A DNA stretch of 64,000 nucleotides, from the NCBI RefSeq assembly GCF_900176165.1, contig NZ_FWWU01000009.1:732001-796000 (forward strand), written 5' to 3'. A program made the position numbers and the translations under genes. Source of the stretch: Deinococcus hopiensis KR-140 (lineage in GTDB: Bacteria > Deinococcota > Deinococci > Deinococcales > Deinococcaceae). Positions 10,939 to 21,390 of this stretch are shown in pieces (within the stretch, counting starts at the first letter, position 1; every line of letters starts with the position of its first letter). The notes under the pieces are model-generated. The model had not been told where the DNA came from, made no database searches, and saw only the letters and a program-made list of their open reading frames with translations.

Positions 10939-10944
10939 TCCCCC

Positions 10945-12213
10945 ATGCTGGACATTCTGGTGGTGGGTTCGGGACTCGCAGGCCTGACGGCGGCGCGCGT
11001 GCTGACGCGGGCGGGGCGGCGGGTGCGGGTGCTGGAGGCGGCGGAGCACGTCGGTGGGCGCGTCACGTCGCGCGTGGTGGACGGCTTCACGCTGGATGCG
11101 GGGTACCAGGTGCTGTTCCCGGCCTATCCGGCGCTGCGCCGCAACGTGGACCTGGACGCGCTGGACCTCGTGCCCATTCCCTCAGGGGCAGCCGTTCGTT
11201 CTGGGTTCAACGTGGAGGTGCTGGGCGATCCCCTGCATGATCCGGGCAGCCTGCTGGGCACGTTGACCTCCCGTACGCTGGGTGTGGGCGACAAACTGCG
11301 CCTCGCGCGGCTGGTGGCCCGGCTGAAATTGCCCGCACCCCACACGCTGCTGCACGGTCCCGACGAGACCACCGAGAACTACCTGCGGCGCCAGGGCTTC
11401 AGCACCCGCGCCGTCGACAGCTTCTTCCGGCCCTTTTTCGGCGGCGTGTTCCTGCGGCGGGACCTGCACACCAGCGCGCGGCTGTTTCGCTACTACCTCC
11501 GAATGCTGGTGGACGGCGGCGCAGCCCTGCCCCGGGGTGGGGTGGGGGAGGTGACGGCCCAGCTTGCGGGGGGAACGGACGTGACCACCGGCATCCGTGT
11601 GACCCGCCTCGTGCCTCAGGAGGGGGGCGGGGCGGTCACCGCCGTTACCACGGCGGGCGAGATCGAGGCCCGGGGCGTGATCGTCGCCACCGATCCCGAC
11701 GCGGCGGGGCAACTGACTGGCGAGGCCCTCTCGCGGGGCAGCCTGGGCAGCACATACCTGTATTACGCTTCCTCCCACCCGCTGGACACGCAGCCACGCC
11801 TGCTGCTCCGTCCCAGTGCAGGACTGATCAACAATGCCCAGTGGATCAGCAACGTTATTCCAGAACGCGCGCCGGAAGGTCAGCATCTCCTCGCCGTGTC
11901 GGTGCTGGAGCTGCCGGGCGAGGACGACGCTGCGCTGGACGCCGCCGTGCGCGCCGAGTTGTCGGGGTGGTATGGGGACGGCGTGCGGAACCTACGGACG
12001 CTGGCTGTGGAGCGCATTGCCCACGCCCAGTTTCTGCAGCCGCCCGAGTTCTCCACCACCCTGGCTGGACACGCCACCGGGCTGCCCAGCGTGCTGATCG
12101 CCTCGGAGGTCACGTCCATGAGCAGCGTGCAGGGCGCAATGGAAAGCGGTGAGAAGGCCGCGGCCATCCTGCTCGGGGACCTCGCGGGCATGAGCCGTCC
12201 CCGGGGAGCGTGA
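10945..12213 (+). CDS. NAD(P)/FAD-dependent oxidoreductase (amine oxidase / phytoene desaturase-like)
   Basis: 422 residues. The N-terminal dinucleotide-binding fold is VVGSGLAGLTAARVLTRAG, followed by the second signature EAAEHVGGRVTSRVVDGFTL, and the C-terminal FAD contact is SVQGAMESGEKAA. This is the flavin amine oxidase / carotenoid desaturase superfamily; the substrate is not evident. The upstream frame is open from 10723, but the Rossmann fold begins at MLDILVV and a -10 box sits 6 bases upstream. The VOC-family gene starts 5 bases after its stop, so the two are probably cotranscribed. Confidence 0.88.
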   Translation: MLDILVVGSGLAGLTAARVLTRAGRRVRVLEAAEHVGGRVTSRVVDGFTLDAGYQVLFPAYPALRRNVDLDALDLVPIPSGAAVRSGFNVEVLGDPLHDPGSLLGTLTSRTLGVGDKLRLARLVARLKLPAPHTLLHGPDETTENYLRRQGFSTRAVDSFFRPFFGGVFLRRDLHTSARLFRYYLRMLVDGGAALPRGGVGEVTAQLAGGTDVTTGIRVTRLVPQEGGGAVTAVTTAGEIEARGVIVATDPDAAGQLTGEALSRGSLGSTYLYYASSHPLDTQPRLLLRPSAGLINNAQWISNVIPERAPEGQHLLAVSVLELPGEDDAALDAAVRAELSGWYGDGVRNLRTLAVERIAHAQFLQPPEFSTTLAGHATGLPSVLIASEVTSMSSVQGAMESGEKAAAILLGDLAGMSRPRGA

Positions 12214-12217
12214 CGCC

Positions 12218-12844
12218 GTGAACGCCAGCGCCCTCGATCACCTCGTCATCGCTGCCCGCACGCTGGAGGAGGGCCGCACGTGGCTCGAAGGCCGCCTCGG
12301 CGTGCCCCTCCAGCGTGGGGGCGAGCACAGGACCTTCGGCACCCACAACGCCCTGCTCTCGCTGGGGCCAGGCGCCTACCTGGAGGTCATCGCCATCAAC
12401 TCCAGCACGCCTGCACCGCAGCGGCCCCGCTGGTTCGGGCTGGACACGCCGGAGATGCGTAGACGGCTGGAAGGCGGCCCAGCGCTGACGCACTGGGTGG
12501 CGCGCCTCTCCACCCTGGCGGGGTTGGACCTCGCCCCCTTTGGGGAGGCGCTAGACCTTACACGGGATGAGAACCGCTGGACGCTGACGGTGCCCGTAGA
12601 CGGCTCGCTGCCGGTGGAGGGCGTGCAGCCCAGCCTGATCGTCTGGCACACGCCGCCCCCGCCCACGCGCTTGCCGGACGCTGGGGTGCGCCTCGTCCGC
12701 CTGACCCTGGGTACCCCCGAACCGGACGCGCTGCGCGGTCTGCTGGACCGCCTGAATATCAAGGGCGAGGTGGAGGTGGAGGAGGGTCCCCACCCCGAAC
12801 TCTCGGCCCTGCTGGAAACGCCGGGGGGGTTGGTGACGCTCTGA
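12218..12844 (+). CDS. VOC family protein (glyoxalase-like domain)
   Basis: A 208-residue protein of the glyoxalase-like type. It starts LDHLVIAARTLEEG, typical of the first beta-alpha-beta unit with its metal His. GGEHRTFGTHNALLSLG and AYLEVIAI give the next strands and a metal Glu. The second half carries a diverged repeat. Members bind small molecules or act as lyases or dioxygenases; no specific reaction can be assigned. It lies immediately downstream of the FAD oxidoreductase. Confidence 0.85.
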   Translation: MNASALDHLVIAARTLEEGRTWLEGRLGVPLQRGGEHRTFGTHNALLSLGPGAYLEVIAINSSTPAPQRPRWFGLDTPEMRRRLEGGPALTHWVARLSTLAGLDLAPFGEALDLTRDENRWTLTVPVDGSLPVEGVQPSLIVWHTPPPPTRLPDAGVRLVRLTLGTPEPDALRGLLDRLNIKGEVEVEEGPHPELSALLETPGGLVTL

Positions 12845-13784
12845 CGGGACGCCTGGCTTCTGGCCGGTGTGTACCGCGGTGTACGTCACCCTCGCGCCCC
12901 GCGTTACCCCTCCGGCCTCCCACCGCGCTGGGGCGGGGTCGGTGGACCCGGAGGCAGCGTGGCCCACGCTTGTGCCCAAGCTGCTTCTCGGCCTGGTCCT
13001 CGCAGGCGCGGTGCTCTCCGACGTGCGGGGGCCATTGCCGCTCGCATCGGCGCTTCTGGGGGCAGGTTGGATGACTGCAAAGCGCCGTCCCTGCCACGGC
13101 CCGCTCCACGTCACCCCGCTGGAACGCCGCGTGGCCGGCTCGCCCGCTTCTTGCCCTGCTCCCTCAACGCCAGCCTCGCGCACGACGCCCTGCTGTGGCG
13201 GCGAGAGCGCAGGTGTTCTCCGCCTACCTGAGAACGGGCCGTACGGCGTAGATCTGGCTGCACGTCTTTTCTGAGATTCCGCTGCGCCCGGGCGTTCACG
13301 CTGCCCTTGCTCCGCATGGCGATGCGGCCTGGGCCGCGTTGCTCACGGGAGCGGCCGTGCTGTTTACCCTGCGGCTGCTGGCATTGGCCCGCCGCCCTGT
13401 GCACTTTCCGGTGTACGGGACGCAAGGGCGGCTGTTTCTGAATCTCGGTCTGATACGCTTTCCGGATCATCTGTTCGGTCTCCGCTGCGGCGCAGCGTTG
13501 CACGTGCGCTCGGGTTGGCCCGTGACTTCATTACGGATGAACCGGAATCCACACGATGTGGTCCGGCAGCGTTTTCCTGGCAAGCCTGGTGGGAAGCCGC
13601 CACTGAGGTCACCCGCCTCGCCCCTCTGACTCCGCCCAATTTCACGCTGTCGTTTTGGGATGTGGTGACCCTGCGCGGTCCATCTGGCCTGAGTCGGCAG
13701 GGCCAGCGCTTCTCGCTGTTCGTGGACAATTCTGCGGCCCTGCGAAAGTGCCTGGCCGGGTCTGCGTGTCACGATAGAACGCAG
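12845..13784 (+). pseudogene. decayed gene region, remnants of a membrane protein
   Basis: No intact gene occupies these 940 bases. Several plus-strand frames contain short hydrophobic, protein-like pieces: VPKLLLGLVLAGAVLSDVRG near 12970, AAWAALLTGAAVLFTLRLLA near 13330, then RRPVHFPVYGTQGRLFLNLG. They are interrupted by stops and frame changes. They look like a former polytopic membrane protein, family not recognised. A soluble-looking stretch (FSWQAWWEAATEVTRLAPL) around 13580 is fused in frame to the peptidase gene but is probably not translated with it. Confidence 0.4.
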
Positions 13785-15305
13785 ATGCCCGAACACGACG
13801 AGAAGTCAGTCGGTCCCAACGTGGACCTTCAGGTGAGGCTGCCGGGAAACGACAGGCGGGAGGACGACAGGCCCCGCGACGCGGTGGCTGTGACCCACCA
13901 CCGCATCAAGGTGAAGGGGCAGGAACTCGCCTACACGGTCACGGCGGGCACGCTGGTGCTGTCGGAAGAAGCCCAGGCCAAAGAGGGCCAGTCCGAGGGC
14001 CTCAAGCCCCGCGCCCAGGTCTTTTTCGTCGCCTACGCCCTGAACGGTGTGGAAGATTCCCACGCCCGCCCCGTCACCTTCTCCTTCAACGGGGGTCCCG
14101 GCAGCAGCTCGGTGTGGCTGCACCTCGGCCTGCTCGGCCCCCGCCGCGCCGTGATGGGCGACGCGGGCGCCTTGACTGGACCGCCCTATGACCTCACCGA
14201 CAATGAATTCACGCTCCTGACCCACTCGGACCTGGTGTTTATCGATCCCGTGAGCACCGGCTACTCGCGGACAGTGGAGGGTGAGAAACCTGGCGACTTT
14301 CACGGATTCGGCAAGGACATCGAGTCGGTGGGCGACTTTATCCGGCTGTGGACCAGCCGGGCTGGGCGCTGGCTCAGCCCCAAGTTCCTGATCGGCGAGA
14401 GCTACGGCACGACGCGCGCGGCGGGGCTCAGCGGTTTCTTGCAGGAGCGGCACGGCATGTTTTTGAACGGCATCATGCTGGTCAGTTCCATCCTCGACTT
14501 CTCCACGGTGGACTTCACGCCCGGCCATGACCTGCCCTATATCGTCCACCTGCCCACCGCCGCCGCGACGGCCTGGTATCACGGCAAGCGGGGCAAGGAA
14601 CGCACGCTCCCCGAGGTCCTGCAGGAGGCCGAAGCCTTTGCCGACGGAGACTATGCGCGTGCCCTGCACCTCGGTGCTCGCCTGCCGGAGGAGGAGCGGC
14701 AGGGGGTGGCCGAGCGGTACGCGGCGATGACCGGGCTGGATGTGCGTTTCGTTCTCCGCAACGATCTGCGGGTCACGCTCGCGCGGTTCTGCAAGGAACT
14801 GCTGCGTGACGAGGGCCGCATGGTGGGTCGCCTCGACAGCCGTTTTACGGGCATAGACCGCGACTCGGGCGGCGAGCATCCCGAGTATGACCCCAGCATG
14901 AGCGCCATTCGCGGGCCGTACACGGCGGCCATGAACCATTACGTGCGCGCAGAACTGGGCTTCGCGTCAGATCTGCCCTATGAGATCCTGACCTCACGCG
15001 TCCGGCCCTGGAGTTACAAGGAATTCGAGAACAAGCACGTGCGCGTGTCGGGTACCCTGCGCAAGGCCATGCACGAGAACCCGCACCTGAAGATTTTTGT
15101 GGCGTCGGGCTACTACGACTTCGCCACGCCGTATCACGCCACCCGGCACACGCTGGACCACCTTCAGCTTGACCCCAGCCTGCGCGGCAACCTGCGCGAA
15201 GGCTTTTACGAGGCCGGGCACATGATGTATGTGGACCGGCCCAGCCTGGAGGCGCAGGCGGCGGACCTGCGCGAGTTTGTGACGTGGGCGGCGGGGCGGG
15301 AGTAA
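13785..15305 (+). CDS. S10 family serine carboxypeptidase-like protein
   Basis: A 506-residue serine carboxypeptidase homologue. The oxyanion block is FSFNGGPGSSSVWLHLG and the nucleophile is S206 in GESYGTTRAAGL. The catalytic Asp lies in VASGYYDFATPY and the His in GFYEAGHMMYVD near the C-terminus. Family members remove C-terminal residues at acidic pH. There is no clear signal peptide in the chosen product, so localisation is uncertain. The frame is open from 13515, but ATG 13785 begins a typical hydrophilic N-terminus and lies just after a GATAGAAC segment that may act as a -10 box. Confidence 0.85.
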   Translation: MPEHDEKSVGPNVDLQVRLPGNDRREDDRPRDAVAVTHHRIKVKGQELAYTVTAGTLVLSEEAQAKEGQSEGLKPRAQVFFVAYALNGVEDSHARPVTFSFNGGPGSSSVWLHLGLLGPRRAVMGDAGALTGPPYDLTDNEFTLLTHSDLVFIDPVSTGYSRTVEGEKPGDFHGFGKDIESVGDFIRLWTSRAGRWLSPKFLIGESYGTTRAAGLSGFLQERHGMFLNGIMLVSSILDFSTVDFTPGHDLPYIVHLPTAAATAWYHGKRGKERTLPEVLQEAEAFADGDYARALHLGARLPEEERQGVAERYAAMTGLDVRFVLRNDLRVTLARFCKELLRDEGRMVGRLDSRFTGIDRDSGGEHPEYDPSMSAIRGPYTAAMNHYVRAELGFASDLPYEILTSRVRPWSYKEFENKHVRVSGTLRKAMHENPHLKIFVASGYYDFATPYHATRHTLDHLQLDPSLRGNLREGFYEAGHMMYVDRPSLEAQAADLREFVTWAAGRE

Positions 15306-15824
15306 AGTTCTGCGCCAGATGACGGATGTGCAGCCCAGTTCCGTTCATGACAATGGGCCAGGATTGCTGAGCTGACAGGGTTCCAGCCGCGGACCGTGCG
15401 CGCGCCGGTGCTGCTGCACGGCAGGCACCGGCGCGACTTCGTGAAGGTCTGGCGGCAGGCCAGGCGGGACAGTCTGGCGATGAGGAAAAGATGCAGTCGG
15501 TGGAGAACTTGTTGCTGCGCGTCCCCTCCTTCGCGCGCAACTGCCCGACGGGGATGTGCGGACATCTCGGGTCGGGCGGCCCCCCCCATCCTCAAGCCGC
15601 CGAAGTTCCGGCCCTGGAGGAACTCCAAGCCCAGGTGGACATTTACCTGGAGGCGCTGGCGCGGGGTTTTGTCCGATGTGCAGGACAGCGGGGCGGAGCC
15701 CAAAATCTACGCGTCCGGCAGGCACGACTGGATCGGCGCGATGCTGAAACACGCCGTGATGCGTCCTCCATTCGCCACGAATTTCAGTTGCGCGAACTCC
15801 GGGAAGCGCAGGAGGTCGCACCGG
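15306..15824 (+). pseudogene. unrecognised degenerate coding region
   Basis: About 500 bases between the peptidase gene and the short repeat copy. The most protein-like frame (15491 to 15829) begins MQSVENLLLRVPSFARNC and contains EELQAQVDIYLEALARGF. It then changes character, and neighbouring frames carry other plausible pieces. No family is recognised and no start signal is convincing, so it is probably a gene fragment. Confidence 0.3.
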
Positions 15825-15828
15825 TTTA

Positions 15829-15870
15829 GGGCAGTTGTCAAAAAGAAGTCCTCACTCTGACACACGCTCT
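15829..15870. mobile_element. MITE copy D (internally collapsed)
   Basis: TA, then GGGCAGTTGTC, 20 bases, then GACACACGCTC and TA. The ends match the terminal inverted repeats of the three longer copies (26766, 31448, 43961), and the AAAAAGAAGTCCTC segment also occurs in copy C. About 80 bases of the interior are missing. It lies between the gyrB terminator and a degraded coding region. Confidence 0.65.
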
Positions 15871-15886
15871 AAAGCGCCCTCAACGA

Positions 15887-15914
15887 AAAACCCGCCCCAA
15901 TTCCGGGACGGGCC
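15887..15914 (-). terminator. terminator of gyrB
   Basis: On the minus strand the stem CCCGTCCC pairs with GGGGCGGG around a 6-base loop and is followed by five T. It lies about 20 bases after the gyrB stop. Confidence 0.8.
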
Positions 15915-15934
15915 TTTTCTCTACTTGACGGGCT

Positions 15935-17899
<1,965 letters not shown>

Positions 17900-18136
17900 G
17901 GTCCTCCTGCTGGGCCCCAGGTGGGGCATTCGCTTTGCATGATTTCGGAAAAATGGGCGCTACGAGCGCCTCCGAAGGTCCTTTTAGTATACAGGAGAAG
18001 ATGAAACGGGTCAAATAAATTACGCCTATGGCGTAATCCCGGGGGAAGACTTGGCTCGGCTGGATGGAGCGGTTTGGAGCCAGGAGCGCACCACCCCTTC
18101 ACGGCCTCTTATCTGGGCGGGCACAATGGGAGCCGA

Positions 18137-20137
18137 ATGCGCCGCGCCGCCCTGCTCCTCCCCGCCCTCTTGACTCTGGGCTCCAGCGTCCACGCCGGAG
18201 CGCCGGTTCAGGTGGGCCGGACGGTCCCCACGGTGGTGCTTGAGCGGTTGCCGCCCCGGCCCGCCTACCCGGCGGTCGCCGCCGGGTGTGCCCTGCCCCC
18301 GGGACCGCTGCCCACCCGCACCCGCGCGGTCTTTGTGCTGGACACCAGCGGCTCCATGCGGGGTGTCGGCGGGCACCCGAACATCTTCGGGCGGGTGCGG
18401 GAGGCGGTGGACCGCTACGTCCACTCCGCGAAGCCGGACCGGGTGGACCTGGTCACCTTCGATACGGGTCCACGCGCCGCGCGGCACTACGTCTTTCCGG
18501 AGGACGCTGCCCGCTGGCGTGCGGAACTGGGTGGCCTGCGCGCCGACGGGCAGAACACCTACCTCTACCGCAGCGTGGAGGGGGCGCTGGCGCCCCTGGA
18601 CGGAGCGGGAGAGTACATCACCACGGTCTTTGTCCTGACCGACGGGATTGACAACGATCCGGAGGCGCGCTACACGGCCCGCCGGGCGCTGGCGGCCTTT
18701 CGGGCCCGTGGTGGGCTGGACACCCTGCACTACGTGGCGCTGGGGGCCGCGATTCCTCGCGCTGCCCAGACCGCGCTGCGGGGGAGCGGCTACGCAGCGG
18801 GCATGACGCTGCCCGCCGGCGAGGCGCCCGATCTGGCCGCGCTGGCGACGACGTGGCCGGTGACGGAGGTGACCGCCGGGCGCTCCGTTCGGGTGCCGCT
18901 GCCTGACGGCACGCCAGTCACGCTAACGGTGCGGGGAAGGGGTGTTCGGCTGGTGGGTGCGAAGGTGGAGGGTGGCGCGGTGCGGCTGGCGGGAGGCGCG
19001 GACCTGCCTGCTGGGACCCCCGCCCTGCTGTGCGCTCCGCCGGGGGCGCCCGGAGGACTTCCCCGCCGGGTGCCCCTGGCCCTGAAGCTGGGCCGTCCCC
19101 CCGCGCTCGTCTGGCTCAACCCGGGAGCGGACCGGACCCTCGCACCCGGCGAGAGCGTGACCCTGCGCTACCGGCTGCCCGCCGCCACGCCTCCCGTGAC
19201 GCTGGCCCTGCCGCCCGGCGTGCAGGGCCAGGTGCTGCGCCTGCCCGGTGGCCGCGAGCTCGCCGTCCGCTTCGCGAACAGTGGTCTGGGCCAGGGGCAG
19301 CGTGTCCAGCCCAGCCTGACCTTTCCCCACGCCTCTCCGTTGCTGCTGCCAGCGGTGGAGGGGCCGGGGGCGGCCACCGGGGCGGGGACCGACGCTCCAG
19401 GCGCACTTCTCGGCAAGATCGCTCTGGTACCGGCCCTGATCGCCGGAGGACTGCTGAGCCTCGCACTGGGGGCCTGGGCGCTGCTGTCGCGCCGCCGTAC
19501 CCGGCGGGAGGCGGAGACGCAGCCTCCGGCCACCCTGCCCACCGTGGAGGGCCTGACCTACAGCGAGGACCGTACGCTGGCGGTGGTGGGGGCGGGCGGT
19601 CTGGAGACGGCGGTGGACTTTCCCCTGGGCGGCCCCTTCGATCTGGGGCAGCAGGCGCGCGTGCCGCACCTCAGCGGCCTGCGGCTGCAGCAGGGCCGGG
19701 ACGGCCTGCGCGTGCTGAAAATGCCTGAGGACCTGGAGGTCAGCCTGGGCACCCGGTTGCTAACGGAGGGCGACGTAATCCGCCCCGGCAGCCTGTTGGG
19801 CGTGGCCGTCGCCCGCCCAGCCCGCGCTCCGCACCCGCCGCTGGGCTCGCTCGTCGGCCTGGGACTGCCGCTGCGCCTGCGCGCCGATGGCGTGACCCTG
19901 CACATGACCGGTCCCTACGGCGAACACGCGCTGACCCTGCGCCCCGGTATCACAGACCTGGGAGGGGCGTTTGGGGCCTCGGCGCTGCACGGCCTCCAGG
20001 TCACGCCCAGCGGTCCACACGTCCTGCTCGCCAGCCTGCCGGACGGCCTGACCCTGCGCCGCACCACCGACGCGGCGGAGCTGCGCCCGGGGACCTACCT
20101 CCCGCCCGAAGCGTGGCTGGAGCTGGGCGAGGGTTGA
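18137..20137 (+). CDS. von Willebrand factor A domain membrane protein
   Basis: 666 residues. A signal peptide covers about 1-20 (LLLPALLTLGSSVHA). The VWA domain covers about 60-230 with the MIDAS motif D69-T-S-G-S73. A beta-rich region follows, then one membrane helix near 427-449 (IALVPALIAGGLLSLALG) and a basic stop-transfer (SRRRTRRE). About 210 residues follow on the cytoplasmic side. Such proteins bind ligands through a metal ion and often anchor adhesion or chaperone complexes. The specific role is unknown. ATG 18137 follows a CACAAT box by 9 bases, and the longer frame from 18074 lacks a signal peptide. Confidence 0.82.
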   Translation: MRRAALLLPALLTLGSSVHAGAPVQVGRTVPTVVLERLPPRPAYPAVAAGCALPPGPLPTRTRAVFVLDTSGSMRGVGGHPNIFGRVREAVDRYVHSAKPDRVDLVTFDTGPRAARHYVFPEDAARWRAELGGLRADGQNTYLYRSVEGALAPLDGAGEYITTVFVLTDGIDNDPEARYTARRALAAFRARGGLDTLHYVALGAAIPRAAQTALRGSGYAAGMTLPAGEAPDLAALATTWPVTEVTAGRSVRVPLPDGTPVTLTVRGRGVRLVGAKVEGGAVRLAGGADLPAGTPALLCAPPGAPGGLPRRVPLALKLGRPPALVWLNPGADRTLAPGESVTLRYRLPAATPPVTLALPPGVQGQVLRLPGGRELAVRFANSGLGQGQRVQPSLTFPHASPLLLPAVEGPGAATGAGTDAPGALLGKIALVPALIAGGLLSLALGAWALLSRRRTRREAETQPPATLPTVEGLTYSEDRTLAVVGAGGLETAVDFPLGGPFDLGQQARVPHLSGLRLQQGRDGLRVLKMPEDLEVSLGTRLLTEGDVIRPGSLLGVAVARPARAPHPPLGSLVGLGLPLRLRADGVTLHMTGPYGEHALTLRPGITDLGGAFGASALHGLQVTPSGPHVLLASLPDGLTLRRTTDAAELRPGTYLPPEAWLELGEG

Positions 20138-20183
20138 GGACGGAGGACAGGCGTATCTGACGCCTGTCCCCGCTTCCCCGCGT

Positions 20184-20189
20184 TACGCT
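20184..20189 (+). promoter_or_regulatory. -10 box TACGCT
   Basis: TACGCT lies 7 bases before the ATG at 20197, the leaderless arrangement seen repeatedly in this window. Confidence 0.5.
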
Positions 20190-20196
20190 GGCCTCC

Positions 20197-20679
20197 ATGG
20201 AGCTTCTCCGCCTCATTCACGGCTACCAGTTCGGCAGCGGCCTGGCCTTCTTGTTTCCCACGCCCTACGCGCTGTCCACGCTGGTGCTGCTGGTCTGGAG
20301 CCTGGGTCCGGCCATCAAGGGCGAGGTGCGCTTCGGCTTTCTGGTGTGGCTGCGGCTGACCTGGGCGCTCACGCTGATTCCCGCCGTCACGGGCCTCATT
20401 CTGGCGGTGGGGGGTGAAAAAGTGCCCAGCGCGACGAACGTGGGCGGCGGCCTCAGCAAGTACGGCCTGCCCGTGGACCCCAGCCGCGACTGGGAACACT
20501 GGATGTATTCGGCGCTGTGCCTGCTGACCCTGTACATCACCGAGGTGCTCGTCAAGGGCCGCCTGGTTCCCCACCGCCCAGGCCTGCGCTTTTTGCCCGT
20601 TGCCACGCTGTTTCTGTACGGTTGCGCGTATATGATCGGGCGCGTGGCGGTGTTTCCGGGAAGTACGCCGGGAACTTGA
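20197..20679 (+). CDS. four-helix hypothetical membrane protein
   Basis: 160 residues with about four predicted membrane helices: GLAFLFPTPYALSTLVLLVW, a segment around WALTLIPAVTGLILAVGG, YSALCLLTLYITEVLV, and LPVATLFLYGCAYMIGRVAVF. It begins MELLRLIHGYQFGSG. No functional motif is recognised. It resembles small uncharacterised integral membrane proteins found in Deinococcus. It is preceded by a -10 box 7 bases from ATG. Confidence 0.75.
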   Translation: MELLRLIHGYQFGSGLAFLFPTPYALSTLVLLVWSLGPAIKGEVRFGFLVWLRLTWALTLIPAVTGLILAVGGEKVPSATNVGGGLSKYGLPVDPSRDWEHWMYSALCLLTLYITEVLVKGRLVPHRPGLRFLPVATLFLYGCAYMIGRVAVFPGSTPGT

Positions 20680-20710
20680 AGGAGCCTTCAGCCCTCGGCA
20701 GGCCGGGTTT

Positions 20711-20730
20711 GCTGACGGCCGAAAGCTGAC
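20711..20730 (+). repeat. intergenic GCTGACGG-type short repeat
   Basis: GCTGACGGCCGAAAGCTGAC lies between two genes. Related sequences (GCTGACGGTTGA or GCTGACGGCTGAA next to GCTGAAAGCTG) occur at 45008 and 55446. They may be members of a small intergenic repeat family. Confidence 0.4.
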
Positions 20731-20735
20731 CGCTC

Positions 20736-20741
20736 TATGCT
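20736..20741 (+). promoter_or_regulatory. -10 box TATGCT for kynBU
   Basis: TATGCT overlaps a possible ATG at 20737 and ends 7 bases before the ATG at 20749. It favours the second ATG as the true leaderless start. Confidence 0.5.
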
Positions 20742-20748
20742 TCTGCCC

Positions 20749-21390
20749 ATGATCGACATTTCCAGGGCCCTGACGCCCGGACATCCCAACTGGCCGGGAG
20801 ACCTGGCCTTTCGGGTGGAGCCGGGGATGCGAATCGCGGCGGGCGACAGCGTGAATACGGGTGAACTCCGCACCAGCACCCACACCGGCACCCATGTGGA
20901 CGCGCCGTGGCACTACGACGACGCGGGCGCGCGGCTGGGCGAGGTGGGGCTGGACCCGTACGTGGGCCGCTGCCGGGTGCTGACGGTGCAGGCCGAGGAC
21001 GGTCTGGTTTCGGCGAGGGCGCTGGACGATCTGCCCGGAGCTCTGCCCGCCCGCCTGCTGTTGCACACCGGTCAGCCCGCGCGCTGGGCCACCTTTCCGG
21101 AAGACTTCGCCGCCCTGCACCCGGACCTCGTGCGCGAACTGGCGCGGCGTGGAGTGCAGCTCATTGGAACCGACAGCCCCAGCGTGGACCCACTGACGAG
21201 CAAGACGCTCGGCGCTCACCACGCTTGCCGGGAGGCGGGAGTGCTGATTCTGGAGGGTCTGAACCTCAGCGCTGTACCAGACGGCGAGTACGATCTCGTC
21301 TGCTTGCCCTTGCCCTTGACTGATGTAGACGGTGCGCCTGCCCGCGCGGTCCTGTTTCCAGCGGGTACCCTGCCTGGAGCGGACGCATGA
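20749..21390 (+). CDS. kynB: kynurenine formamidase (cyclase family)
   Basis: A 213-residue cyclase-family metal hydrolase that should convert N-formylkynurenine to kynurenine and formate. The metal-binding HTGTHVDAPWHY motif is intact, and SPSVDPLTSKTLGAHHAC carries the second conserved block with its His residues. It begins IDISRALTPGHPNWPGD as in KynB. Its stop overlaps the start of kynU by 4 bases (ATGA), so translation is coupled and the assignment is strongly supported by context. Confidence 0.92.
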   Translation: MIDISRALTPGHPNWPGDLAFRVEPGMRIAAGDSVNTGELRTSTHTGTHVDAPWHYDDAGARLGEVGLDPYVGRCRVLTVQAEDGLVSARALDDLPGALPARLLLHTGQPARWATFPEDFAALHPDLVRELARRGVQLIGTDSPSVDPLTSKTLGAHHACREAGVLILEGLNLSAVPDGEYDLVCLPLPLTDVDGAPARAVLFPAGTLPGADA

